DNA of 64,000 nt from NCBI RefSeq assembly GCF_000175575.2, contig NZ_CP005986.1, forward strand, positions 1,495,549 to 1,559,548, in the 5' to 3' direction. The notes below the pieces were generated by a model. It saw only the letters and a program-made list of their open reading frames with translations. It was not told where the DNA came from and ran no database searches. A program made the position numbers and the translations under genes. Positions 53,378 through 61,291 of the stretch are shown here, piece after piece (position 1 is the stretch's first letter; each line of letters starts with the position of its first letter). The DNA is from Acidithiobacillus caldus ATCC 51756. GTDB taxonomy: Bacteria > Pseudomonadota > Gammaproteobacteria > Acidithiobacillales > Acidithiobacillaceae.

Positions 53378-55120
53378 TCAGAGGAGAATCATATCCGAGA
53401 GGGCGGCGCCGGCCGGCACCATGGGATAGACATTCTCCGTGGGATCCACCTGAAAGTCCATGAACACCAGGCGATCCTTGAGACGCAGGGCCTCGCGGAT
53501 CACCGGCTCGACATCGGCGGGACGATCGGCACGCAGGCCGATGTGCCCATAGGCCTCCGCCAGCTTGACGAAGTCCGGCAGCGCATCGACATAGCTCATG
53601 GCATAACGGCTTTCGTAGAAAAACTCCTGCCACTGCCGCACCATGCCGAGGTAATGGTTGTTGAGACAGGCGATCTTGATGGGCAGACGATGCTGCAGGC
53701 AGGTGGAGAGCTCCTGGATGTTCATTTGGATACTGCCCTCGCCCGTGATGCAGACCACCGTACGCTCGGGGTCGGCAAGCTGCGCCCCCATGGCAGCCGG
53801 CAGACCATAGCCCATGGTACCGAGACCACCACTGTTGATCCAGCGACGCGGCGCATCAAACCCGTAGAACTGCGCCGCCCACATCTGGTGCTGACCGACG
53901 TCGGAGGTGACGATGGCGTCACCGCCCGTGAGTTCGTGGAGCTTCTGCACCACATACTGGGGCTTAATGATGTCCTCGCCCTGCTCGTAGCGCAGGCACT
54001 CCCGCGCCCGCCAGGAGGCAATCTGCTCCCACCAGGCCTTGAGTGCGGCCGGATCGAGACGGTGCCCCCCCTCACGCCAGGCCTGGTCCATTTCCGCAAG
54101 TACCACGGCCAGATCGCCGACGATGGGAACGTCCACCTTGACGTTCTTGGAGATGGACGAGGGATCCACATCGACGTGGACGATGCGCGCGTGCGGGGCA
54201 AAGGCCTCGAGATTCCCGGTCACCCGGTCGTCGAAGCGCGCACCGAGAGCAACGAGAACGTCGCTATGCTGTACGGCCATGTTGGCCTCGAAGGTGCCGT
54301 GCATGCCCAGCATGCCCAGAAACTGCGGGTCACTCGCTGGAAACCCGCCAAGACCCATCAAGGTATTGGTAATCGGCGCGCCCAGGTGCCGGACGAAGGC
54401 CGTCAAGGCCTCGGCGGCATTGCCGAGGATGATGCCGCCGCCCGTGTAGAACATGGGTCGCTCGGCGCTGGCAATGAGCTGCACCGCCTTACGCACCTGA
54501 CCAGCGTGCCCCTTGACCGTCGGCTTGTAGGAACGCAACTGGACCTTGTCGGGATAACGATAGACGCAGCGTTTGGCCGTGATGTCCTTGGGGATGTCCA
54601 CCAGCACCGGACCGGGCCGCCCCGAGGCCGCGAGGAAGAAGGCGGTCTTCAGGGTGCTGGCCAGGTCCGCCACATCCTTCACCAGAAAATTGTGTTTGGT
54701 GCAGGGCCGGGTGATACCCACCGTGTCCACTTCCTGAAAGGCATCGTTGCCGATGAGTGCCACGGGCACCTGCCCGGTAATGATCACCAAGGGCACGGAA
54801 TCCATGTACGCCGTAGCGATCCCGGTGACGGCGTTGGTGGCGCCGGGTCCACTGGTCACCAGCGCCACACCGACGCGGCCCGTGGCCCGGGCGTAGGCAT
54901 CGGCGGCGTGCACCGCAGCCTGCTCATGACGCACCAGGATGTGCTTTAGCTCCTCCTGCCTGGCCAGTTCGTCGTAGATGTAGAGGACCGCGCCGCCGGG
55001 ATAACCGAATACGAACTCGACTCCCTCGTCACGCAGCGCGCGCACGACGATCTCTGCACCCGAGATCTCCCGCTCCAGTTCGGCGCTGGAACGATCCATG
55101 GTCGTTTGGAGGCCAGTCAT
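53378..55120 (-). CDS. ilvB: Acetolactate synthase large (catalytic) subunit
   Basis: A 580-residue thiamine-diphosphate and FAD enzyme condensing pyruvate (or with 2-oxobutyrate). Motifs: ILVRHEQAAVHAADAYARAT with the catalytic glutamate, VFGYPGGAVLYIYDEL, the FAD region, and the ThDP/Mg motif TGEGSIQMNIQELSTC with NNHYLGMVRQWQEFFY. The start follows GGAGTAGAAC. First gene of the operon, with a 138-base region upstream that contains the mutS2 terminator. Symbol ilvI is also used. Confidence 0.96.
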   Translation of the reverse strand: MTGLQTTMDRSSAELEREISGAEIVVRALRDEGVEFVFGYPGGAVLYIYDELARQEELKHILVRHEQAAVHAADAYARATGRVGVALVTSGPGATNAVTGIATAYMDSVPLVIITGQVPVALIGNDAFQEVDTVGITRPCTKHNFLVKDVADLASTLKTAFFLAASGRPGPVLVDIPKDITAKRCVYRYPDKVQLRSYKPTVKGHAGQVRKAVQLIASAERPMFYTGGGIILGNAAEALTAFVRHLGAPITNTLMGLGGFPASDPQFLGMLGMHGTFEANMAVQHSDVLVALGARFDDRVTGNLEAFAPHARIVHVDVDPSSISKNVKVDVPIVGDLAVVLAEMDQAWREGGHRLDPAALKAWWEQIASWRARECLRYEQGEDIIKPQYVVQKLHELTGGDAIVTSDVGQHQMWAAQFYGFDAPRRWINSGGLGTMGYGLPAAMGAQLADPERTVVCITGEGSIQMNIQELSTCLQHRLPIKIACLNNHYLGMVRQWQEFFYESRYAMSYVDALPDFVKLAEAYGHIGLRADRPADVEPVIREALRLKDRLVFMDFQVDPTENVYPMVPAGAALSDMILL

Positions 55121-55183
55121 GTTCTACTCCTTCAGGAATAAAAATCCGCGAACCCACGCTATGCATTTTTATCCATAAGGTCA

Positions 55184-55215
55184 AATAAAAAAGCTTTGGC
55201 GCCCGCCGAGCGGGG
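55184..55215 (-). terminator. Rho-independent terminator after mutS2
   Basis: On the minus strand a CCCGC-TCG-GCGGG stem-loop (55202-55214) and a second GC block GCGCC are followed by AAAGC and a T-rich tract (TTTTTTATTT, 55183-55192). It separates the tadA-mutS2 unit from ilvB. It could also act as an attenuator in the ilv leader, but I see no leader peptide rich in Ile/Val/Leu. Confidence 0.6.
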
Positions 55216-55258
55216 TCTATGCAGACAGCGCCGCAGGGCGCGGTCGGCGCCGCTGGAT

Positions 55259-56803
55259 TCAGGCGCCCCCGCTGTGTAATTGTTCGAGGTAGGTGCGCGC
55301 CTGGGCGACCAGATCGGAGGGCAGACCGCGCTTTTCCGCCACCAGCAACCCCAGAGACTGGCCGGCTACGCCGATCTGTAGTTCGTAGGTGGGTTCGAGA
55401 CGCTGATGGTCGAAACGCATGGAGGCATTCTGCAGTCCTGCGTGCGCCTCGGCAAAGGCCTTGATGGGCGTGAGGTGGGTGGTAACCATCCCACGCACTC
55501 CCCGGCGCGCCAAATGATCCAGCACCGCCATGGCCAATGCCGCCCCCTCCTCGGGATCGGTGCCGGTGCCCAGCTCATCCAAGAGGATGAGGGTATGGTC
55601 ATCCGCCGCCTCCAGAAGCCGCTTGAGCACCTCCACGTGACCGGAAAAGGTGGACAAGGCAAAGGCAACACTCTGCGGGTCGCCCATATCCACGAACACC
55701 CGCTGGAAGTTGCCGACTACCGCTCGCCCCGAGACGGGTAGATGCAGACCACAGTGGGCCATGACCGTGAGCAGACCAACCGTCTTCAGCGACACGCTCT
55801 TGCCCCCGGTATTGGGGCCCGTGACCACCAGAATGGGGCATTCGGCGTCGATACGGACATTCAAGGGACGGGGCTCTGGCCCGTGCCCTTCGGCGTGGGC
55901 GAGGATCAGCTGCGGATGCCGAGCGCCTTCCAGCACCAGTATCGGGTCGTCCACGAGTTCGGCGGGCTGCGCCTGCAGGTGTATGGACAATTGCGCTCCG
56001 GCCACCGCCAGATCCAGCCAGGTCAGACTATCCACGAGCTGCTGCAGTGCCTCCAGATGGCCGCGCACCTCGTCCGTCAGCGCCCGCAGCAGTGCCTGAT
56101 TGTGCTGCTCCACACTCCCGGCCAGCTTTTCCAGGCGGTTGTTGCCGGCCACGAGTTCCATGGGCTCCACCAGAAATCCGTGCCCCCCTGGACCGGCACC
56201 GCGACGAACGCCGCGAATCTCTTCGCGAAAGCCGTCCGGTAGGTGCAGACAAAGGCGTTGGCCAGCCCAGTGGGCCTTGGCCCCGTCACTGCGCAGGTGG
56301 GAAGCCAGGTCCCGCTGCACTCCTTCGCGTGCCGTCTTCAGTTCGCCGTGGAGTGCGCGCAGCTCCGGCGATGCATCCTCGCGCACGGCGCCGTTGGGCA
56401 AGAGCTGGGCATCTATGCGGCCGATGAGTTCGGCAGCACCATCGAGCCGCGCTGCACCGGCGGGCAGGAGTAGCGGTCGCCTCTCGACGAAGGGACGGAG
56501 TTCCTTACCAACGCGCAGTACCCGGTGCAGATTGCGCAGGGCAGCGCCGGACAGGGCGGCACCGGGCGTCGCCGCTTGCCGGAGCGCTGCGCGGATGTCC
56601 GGCAGTTCGGGCAATACCGGGCCTTCGCCACTTTCAAGCCCCAGGCGGGCAGCACCGATGGCCTGCTGGAGCTGCCGTGCCGCCGCCACGCTGGGAGCCG
56701 GTGCCAAATTTCGGGCAGCATCGGCGCCATAGGGGGTGGCGCACAACTTTTCCAACAGCCGTCGGATCCCCTCGAACTCCAGTTTCTTGAGATCGGCTTC
56801 CAT
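55259..56803 (-). CDS. MutS2-like ATPase lacking the Smr domain
   Basis: A 514-residue MutS-family protein. The N-terminal clamp/lever region (about 1-260) begins EADLKKLEFEGIRRLLEKL, the family pattern; the ATPase has Walker A VVTGPNTGGKSVSLK, Walker B LILLDELGTGTDP and MVTTHLTPIKAFA. Typical MutS2 has about 780 residues with a C-terminal KOW-like and Smr nuclease domain; here the protein stops at the HTH-like end of the ATPase (ARTYLEQLHSGGA). The stop is followed by a terminator, and no continuation of the Smr domain is seen in any frame, so it is a natural short form or an old truncation. Role: ribosome rescue or recombination suppression, by family. Confidence 0.85.
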   Translation of the reverse strand: MEADLKKLEFEGIRRLLEKLCATPYGADAARNLAPAPSVAAARQLQQAIGAARLGLESGEGPVLPELPDIRAALRQAATPGAALSGAALRNLHRVLRVGKELRPFVERRPLLLPAGAARLDGAAELIGRIDAQLLPNGAVREDASPELRALHGELKTAREGVQRDLASHLRSDGAKAHWAGQRLCLHLPDGFREEIRGVRRGAGPGGHGFLVEPMELVAGNNRLEKLAGSVEQHNQALLRALTDEVRGHLEALQQLVDSLTWLDLAVAGAQLSIHLQAQPAELVDDPILVLEGARHPQLILAHAEGHGPEPRPLNVRIDAECPILVVTGPNTGGKSVSLKTVGLLTVMAHCGLHLPVSGRAVVGNFQRVFVDMGDPQSVAFALSTFSGHVEVLKRLLEAADDHTLILLDELGTGTDPEEGAALAMAVLDHLARRGVRGMVTTHLTPIKAFAEAHAGLQNASMRFDHQRLEPTYELQIGVAGQSLGLLVAEKRGLPSDLVAQARTYLEQLHSGGA

Positions 56804-56812
56804 GCCCTCTCC

Positions 56813-57238
56813 TCACGAATTGAACAGCGTTTGCCACCATCGCCGCCTTCCCTCGGGAATCACGGGCGGGGCCTGGAGCGCCTGCGGAGCGCACTTCGAC
56901 AGAATCCAGCCCGGCGGGATGTGTTTGCCACTACTGCCGCAGGAGGCCCCCAGATTGTTGGGATCGTAGATCTTGATGAACTGTGGGTGGTCGCGATCGT
57001 CCACATACACGATGCCGAGATAGCGTTCGTGGTGATCGCGCCGCAAAAGCAGATCCATTTCCTTGAGGAAACGGCGAAACGCTTCGGCGGAGAGGGGCTT
57101 TTCCGGCACATCCATACCCACGAAGTAGGCGTACCAGCCCTCGCCCTGGGCTTCCAGCCGCGTCACGAAGTTCTCCCAGTCCGACCACTCGCGGATGGCC
57201 CAGAGCAAGCCCTCGTATTTTTTTTGGAATTCCGACAT
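56813..57238 (-). CDS. Conserved-looking hypothetical protein
   Basis: A 141-residue soluble protein I do not recognise. It starts MSEFQKKYEGLLWAIREWSDW; the central part is alpha/beta with many acidic and aromatic residues (GWYAYFVGMDVPEKPLSAEAFRRF, written in parts), then RRDHHERYLGIVYVDDRDH, and IYDPNNLGASCGSSG, a cysteine/glycine loop; the tail is proline/arginine rich. No signal or membrane helix. It lies 10 bases upstream of mutS2 and 15 bases downstream of yjbQ in the same run, so co-transcription is likely. Confidence 0.75.
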   Translation of the reverse strand: MSEFQKKYEGLLWAIREWSDWENFVTRLEAQGEGWYAYFVGMDVPEKPLSAEAFRRFLKEMDLLLRRDHHERYLGIVYVDDRDHPQFIKIYDPNNLGASCGSSGKHIPPGWILSKCAPQALQAPPVIPEGRRRWWQTLFNS

Positions 57239-57253
57239 CTCTCCCTCGTAGGT

Positions 57254-57700
57254 TCAGCGCTGGGCGCAATGGCCCGTGAAACCGACCCACAGGTGCCGTT
57301 GTTGCGCCTGCTGTCGATGCTCGATGAGATACAGCCCTTGCCAGGTACCCAGCTGCAGGACGCCATCGCGTACCGGAATGCTCAGGCTGTTCTGGGTCAG
57401 TACCGTGCGGATGTGTGCCGCCATGTCGTCCGGACCCTCGTTCCGATGACGGTAGCGCGGGTCGCCGTCGGGCACCAGGCGGCCGAGGAAATCCAGCAGG
57501 TCACGCTGGACGTCGGGGTCGGCATTCTCCTGCAGGATGAGGCCCGCCGAGGTATGCGGCAGAAAAACCTGCACCCATCCGGCCAGGGCCGCATTTTCCC
57601 GTAGCCAGGAGGCGACGCGCCCATCCAGGGGGTACAGACCGCGCCCGGACGTGGCAATGCGCCACTGCACATCCCGTTGCTCCAAAATTGCGGTACTCAC
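57254..57700 (-). CDS. yjbQ: YjbQ/UPF0047 family protein
   Basis: A 148-residue protein of a universally distributed family. The motif WVQVFLPHTSAGLILQENAD carries the conserved HTSAG; HRNEGPDDMAAHIRTVLT and LQLGTWQGLYLIEHR complete the family core. Some members show weak thiamin-phosphate-synthase activity; the real role is unclear. The GTG start overlaps the tadA stop by 4 bases (GTGA). Confidence 0.92.
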   Translation of the reverse strand: MSTAILEQRDVQWRIATSGRGLYPLDGRVASWLRENAALAGWVQVFLPHTSAGLILQENADPDVQRDLLDFLGRLVPDGDPRYRHRNEGPDDMAAHIRTVLTQNSLSIPVRDGVLQLGTWQGLYLIEHRQQAQQRHLWVGFTGHCAQR

Positions 57701-58233
57701 GCTTCCCGACCGCCCTTGCCGGCCCGTCGAGCGCGAAAAAAATCCTGCAGGAGGGCTTGGCTTTCACGGGCACCAGGGCCCTCACGCCAACGCAGACGAT
57801 GGAGCCTGGGTTCGGCGTCGAGCACCCCGAGACGGCTGACCACCGCACCCCCTTTTGGATCGCGGGCAGCGAAGACGAGCTGCGCCACCCGCGCCTGCAG
57901 CATGGCCCCGGCACACATGGCGCAAGGTTCCAGGGTCACATACAGGGTCGTTCCCAACAATCGATAATTTCCAAGGGCGCGCGCCGCCTCGCGCAGGACC
58001 AGGATCTCGGCGTGGGCACAAGGGTCCTGCATTGCGATGGGGCGGTTGTGGGCACGAGCCAGCAGTGCGCCGCTGGCGCTGAGCAACACGGCGCCAACGG
58101 GCACTTCGCCGACCAGGCTCGCGCAGCGCGCCTGCTCCAGGGCAAGGCCCATCCAGTGCCGATCGTCCGTCTCGGCCGCCACCGGTCCACCGGCCACCGT
58201 CGCCGCCAAGCTGTCGCAGGGTTCCAGGATCAT
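57697..58233 (-). CDS. tadA: tRNA adenosine(34) deaminase
   Basis: A 178-residue zinc-dependent deaminase converting A34 to inosine in tRNA-Arg(ACG). The catalytic motif is DPCAHAEILVLREAA (H, E), with the zinc cysteines in EPCAMCAGAML. About 25 extra residues (MILEPCDSLAATV...) precede the usual N-terminus; an internal ATG at about 58152 (MGLALEQAR) is an alternative start. It is first of tadA-yjbQ-hypothetical-mutS2 and divergent from pilM. Confidence 0.9.
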   Translation of the reverse strand: MILEPCDSLAATVAGGPVAAETDDRHWMGLALEQARCASLVGEVPVGAVLLSASGALLARAHNRPIAMQDPCAHAEILVLREAARALGNYRLLGTTLYVTLEPCAMCAGAMLQARVAQLVFAARDPKGGAVVSRLGVLDAEPRLHRLRWREGPGARESQALLQDFFRARRAGKGGREA

Positions 58234-58315
58234 GGTTCGGAGTTTACGCGCAAAGACGGCACTCGGCCAAACCACCGCCGCGGCGGCACCGGAGGATTCG
58301 GCCTTGCGATTTACC

Positions 58316-58343
58316 TTGACAGGGCAAGGAATGCTGCTAATTT
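58316..58343 (+). promoter_or_regulatory. Sigma-70 promoter of pilMNOPQ
   Basis: TTGACA (58316-58321), a 16-base spacer and TAATTT (58338-58343), 107 bases before the pilM start, make a good match to the housekeeping promoter. The remaining divergent region between tadA and pilM (216 bases) contains only GC-rich sequence without an obvious operator. Confidence 0.7.
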
Positions 58344-58449
58344 CCCACCCGAGTTGTAAAAAACAGACGTGCCCGAGATCCACGGCCCGCGCGGTGGCGG
58401 TCCCGAAGCGGGCGAATGAAGCTCAACCACAGCTTTGAAGGAAGATGAC

Positions 58450-59496
58450 GTGCTGCGCTTGCCCAGTCCTCCGCTGCTCGGTCTGGATATATCTCCCGAG
58501 GCAGTCAAAATCGTCGAACTGTCGGCTTCCCGAGGACGTATCCGGGTCGAGAATGCCGATTCCGAAAGTCTACCCGCCGGCGCCGTCAACGATCGCGAGG
58601 TACTCGACGTCGACGTCGTGACCCACACCATCCGCAGCATGCTCGAGCGCTCACGCATCCGGACCAAGGCCGTGGCCACGGCCCTGCCCAGCAACGCCGT
58701 CATCGTCAAGGTCATCTCCCTGCCCGCCGATCTCAATGACGAGGGTATCGAGGAGCAGATCCGCTTCGAGGGCAGCCAGTACATTCCCTACAGTATCGAT
58801 GCCGTCAACTTCGATTTCGCCGAACTCGGACCCGATGAGCAGCGCCGCGGCTACAAGCGGGTGCTGCTGGTGGCCTGCAAAAAAGAAACCGTCGAGGATC
58901 GCGCGGCCATCCTCGAGGCCAGCGGTCTGAAACCCAAGATCGTCGACGTCCAGCAATTCACCCTCTGGGGCCTTTTTCAGCATCTGGAAGGCCCGCAGGA
59001 AAAGTCGTCCGTGGCCTTGCTCGAGGTCGGGAGCCTCACCACCGCCCTCCACGTCTTCGAGGAGGGTCAGCCCATCTATTCGCGCGAGCACAATTTTGGC
59101 AGTGGGCGGCTGGCCGAAGAAGTGCAAAGGCGCTACAGCCTCGAGCCCCAGGACGCCCAGCGCATGCTGCGCTTTGGTGGGCTGCCGCAGGACTATCCCA
59201 AGGACATCCTGCAGCCCTTCGTTCGCAATCTGGCACAGGAAATCTTCCGGGCCGTGGATTTCTTTCAGGCCAGCATGCCGGACGTACAGCTGGCGACGGT
59301 GCGACTCTTCGGCGCTGGTGCCATGCTGCCGCAGCTGGACGCGCAGTTGCAGCAACTGGTGCACATCCCCGTTGCGGCACCCGATCCCTTTGCCGGCATG
59401 GAGATGGCGGCACAGGTCAGCCGCCGTTTCCTTGAGGCCGACCGCTCTTCCCTAGCCGTCGCCTGCGGCCTCGCGCTTCGGAGGCTGCCCGCATGA
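58450..59496 (+). CDS. pilM: Type IV pilus assembly protein PilM
   Basis: A 348-residue actin/FtsA-like cytoplasmic ATPase-fold protein that binds the N-terminal tail of PilN. Features: PLLGLDISPEAVKIVELSA (phosphate-1-like loop), RSRIRTKAVATALPSNAVIVKVI, VALLEVGSLTTALHVFEEG and RLFGAGAMLPQLDAQLQQL. The GTG at 58450 has AAGGAA about six bases before; an upstream TTG at 58435 has none. Head of the pilMNOPQ operon. Confidence 0.93.
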   Translation: MLRLPSPPLLGLDISPEAVKIVELSASRGRIRVENADSESLPAGAVNDREVLDVDVVTHTIRSMLERSRIRTKAVATALPSNAVIVKVISLPADLNDEGIEEQIRFEGSQYIPYSIDAVNFDFAELGPDEQRRGYKRVLLVACKKETVEDRAAILEASGLKPKIVDVQQFTLWGLFQHLEGPQEKSSVALLEVGSLTTALHVFEEGQPIYSREHNFGSGRLAEEVQRRYSLEPQDAQRMLRFGGLPQDYPKDILQPFVRNLAQEIFRAVDFFQASMPDVQLATVRLFGAGAMLPQLDAQLQQLVHIPVAAPDPFAGMEMAAQVSRRFLEADRSSLAVACGLALRRLPA

Positions 59497-60080
59497 TCCG
59501 CATCAACCTGCTGCCCTATCGCGAGGCGACCAGGGCTCGCCGCAGTCAACTCTTCGTTCTTGGCCTGGTGGGGGTGTTGCTGCTCGCGACCCTGCTCTAC
59601 TACGGCATTTACAGCATTTTTGCGGCGCGCGTGGCCAACGAACAAGAGAAGGTCAACTACCTGCAGGGCGTGACCAAGGAACTCGATGTGAAAATCGCCT
59701 CCATTGCCGATCTGCGCAAGAAACGCGATGAGCTCCTCGCCCGCGAGGGCATCATCACCCGACTGCAGGACCAGCGTGACCTCGTCGTGCGGCTCTTCAA
59801 TACCCTGGCCGCCATTACCCCGAAGGGCGTCTTCCTGACCCATCTGCAGCAGACGGGCAGCACCATCACCGTCAACGGGTACGCCCAGGCCAGTGACCAG
59901 GTGGCCGCCTTCATGCGCCACATCGAAGGTTCCGGCGTCCTCACCAAACCAACCCTGGACATCATCAGCAAAGCGCAACTGGCCGGGGATACCGTGGAAC
60001 AGTTCACCCTGCAAATGCAGGTCGTATCCCCCACCGCCGCCACGGACAGCACCGCAAAGGATGCAGGAGCGCACCCATGA
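59493..60080 (+). CDS. pilN: Type IV pilus assembly protein PilN
   Basis: A 195-residue inner membrane protein. The short cytoplasmic N-terminus MIRINLLPYREATRARR contains the INLLPYR motif that binds PilM; one membrane helix (about 20-45), a periplasmic coiled coil and a ferredoxin-like C-terminal domain follow. Overlaps pilM by 4 bases (ATGA). Forms the alignment complex with PilO and PilP. Confidence 0.96.
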   Translation: MIRINLLPYREATRARRSQLFVLGLVGVLLLATLLYYGIYSIFAARVANEQEKVNYLQGVTKELDVKIASIADLRKKRDELLAREGIITRLQDQRDLVVRLFNTLAAITPKGVFLTHLQQTGSTITVNGYAQASDQVAAFMRHIEGSGVLTKPTLDIISKAQLAGDTVEQFTLQMQVVSPTAATDSTAKDAGAHP

Positions 60081-60715
60081 CCCTCGATGAACTGCGCCAC
60101 CTCCAGGTGGAGGACATCATGCGCTGGCCGACGAAGACCAAGGCCATTGCTGCACTCGTGCTGATCGTCCTGCTCGGTATCGTCGCCTGGATCTGGTTCA
60201 TCTCGCCCGAGAACGACCGCTACAACACGCTTCACGCCCAGGAAGAGTCCCTGAAGAACGCAGTGCGGGAAAAGCAGTTGCTGGCGGCGAACCTGCCGGC
60301 CTACCAGGCCCAGATCCAGGAGATGAATCTGCGCTTTGAACGCTTCCTGCAGCAGCTACCCAACCGCAGCCAGATCCCCTCGCTGCTGGATGACGTCACC
60401 TTGGCTGGGCGGAGCCGGGGGCTGGAGTTTGAACTCTTTCAGCCACTGCCCGAGACCAACAAGGATTTCTACGCCGAGATCCCTGTGAAGATCAAGGTGG
60501 TGGGTAGCTACGACGAAATCGGTCGATTCGCCGCAGCCGTGGCGGCCATGCCGCGCATCGTCACCATCAACGACATCGACATCAGCCGTGTGGCCAACAC
60601 CGGCTCCCCCGCAGCTCGGGCGGCGGCTACGCAAAAGCTCGTGATGCAGTGCACCGCCACGACCTACCGCTATCTGGCGGAGCAAAATCAGCAGACGGAG
60701 GGCAAGAAACCGTGA
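60077..60715 (+). CDS. pilO: Type IV pilus assembly protein PilO
   Basis: A 212-residue partner of PilN: one membrane helix (about 22-45, IAALVLIVLLGIVAWIWF), coiled coil, then a C-terminal ferredoxin-like domain with QLPNRSQIPSLLDDVTLAGRS and VVGSYDEIGRFAAAVAAMPR. It overlaps pilN by 4 bases. Confidence 0.96.
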   Translation: MTLDELRHLQVEDIMRWPTKTKAIAALVLIVLLGIVAWIWFISPENDRYNTLHAQEESLKNAVREKQLLAANLPAYQAQIQEMNLRFERFLQQLPNRSQIPSLLDDVTLAGRSRGLEFELFQPLPETNKDFYAEIPVKIKVVGSYDEIGRFAAAVAAMPRIVTINDIDISRVANTGSPAARAAATQKLVMQCTATTYRYLAEQNQQTEGKKP

Positions 60716-61254
60716 AGACGCGCCTACCTGTCCTGTTCCTGCTCAGTGGTGCGTTGCTGCTGACGGGCTGCTCCCACGAGGATAACCTGGCCAAGCTCAA
60801 GGCCTTCGTGGCCGCCGAACCCCACACGGAAGGCCACATCCCACCCTTGCCCAAGATTACACCCTACGTCGCCACCCAGTATGAGAATCCCCTCGGCCGG
60901 GATCCCTTTACCAGTTTCTCGGAGTTGCAGCTGCGTGCCGAGGCAGCCAATGCCAGCACCAGCCCTGTACCGGAGCACAAGGGACCGCTGCAACCGCTGG
61001 AAAAATACGACCTCGGCAGTCTCACGCTCACGGGTATCGTCCAGACCAGCAACGGCCAGTTCTGGGGCGTGTTCCGTACCCCCGATGGCAAGATCTACCG
61101 GGCGACCCTGGGCAATGGCATCGGCGACAAGAACGGCCACATCGTCGCCATCGATGCCAAGAAGCGGCAGGTCGTGGTCGAACAGTTCCTGCCCAACGCC
61201 TTTGGTGGCTATCAAAAACAGAAGACCGTGATGCAGATGCAAAGCAATGACTGA
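60712..61254 (+). CDS. pilP: Type IV pilus lipoprotein PilP
   Basis: A 180-residue lipoprotein linking PilN/O to the secretin. The lipobox is LLTGC (C about 18); the C-terminal beta domain (about 90-175) includes YDLGSLTLTGIVQ and the GDKNGHIVAI segment. GTG 60712 overlaps the pilO stop (GTGA), which sets the start over an earlier in-frame ATG at 60649. Confidence 0.94.
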   Translation: MKTRLPVLFLLSGALLLTGCSHEDNLAKLKAFVAAEPHTEGHIPPLPKITPYVATQYENPLGRDPFTSFSELQLRAEAANASTSPVPEHKGPLQPLEKYDLGSLTLTGIVQTSNGQFWGVFRTPDGKIYRATLGNGIGDKNGHIVAIDAKKRQVVVEQFLPNAFGGYQKQKTVMQMQSND

Positions 61255-61291
61255 GCAGGCACCCAGTCCAGGACGAGGAAAGGATCACCCC

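Noticed and set aside
55121-55183. Leader peptide or attenuator for ilvB
   Set aside because: Only a five-codon ATG frame without Ile/Val/Leu run was seen; the hairpin fits better as mutS2 terminator.
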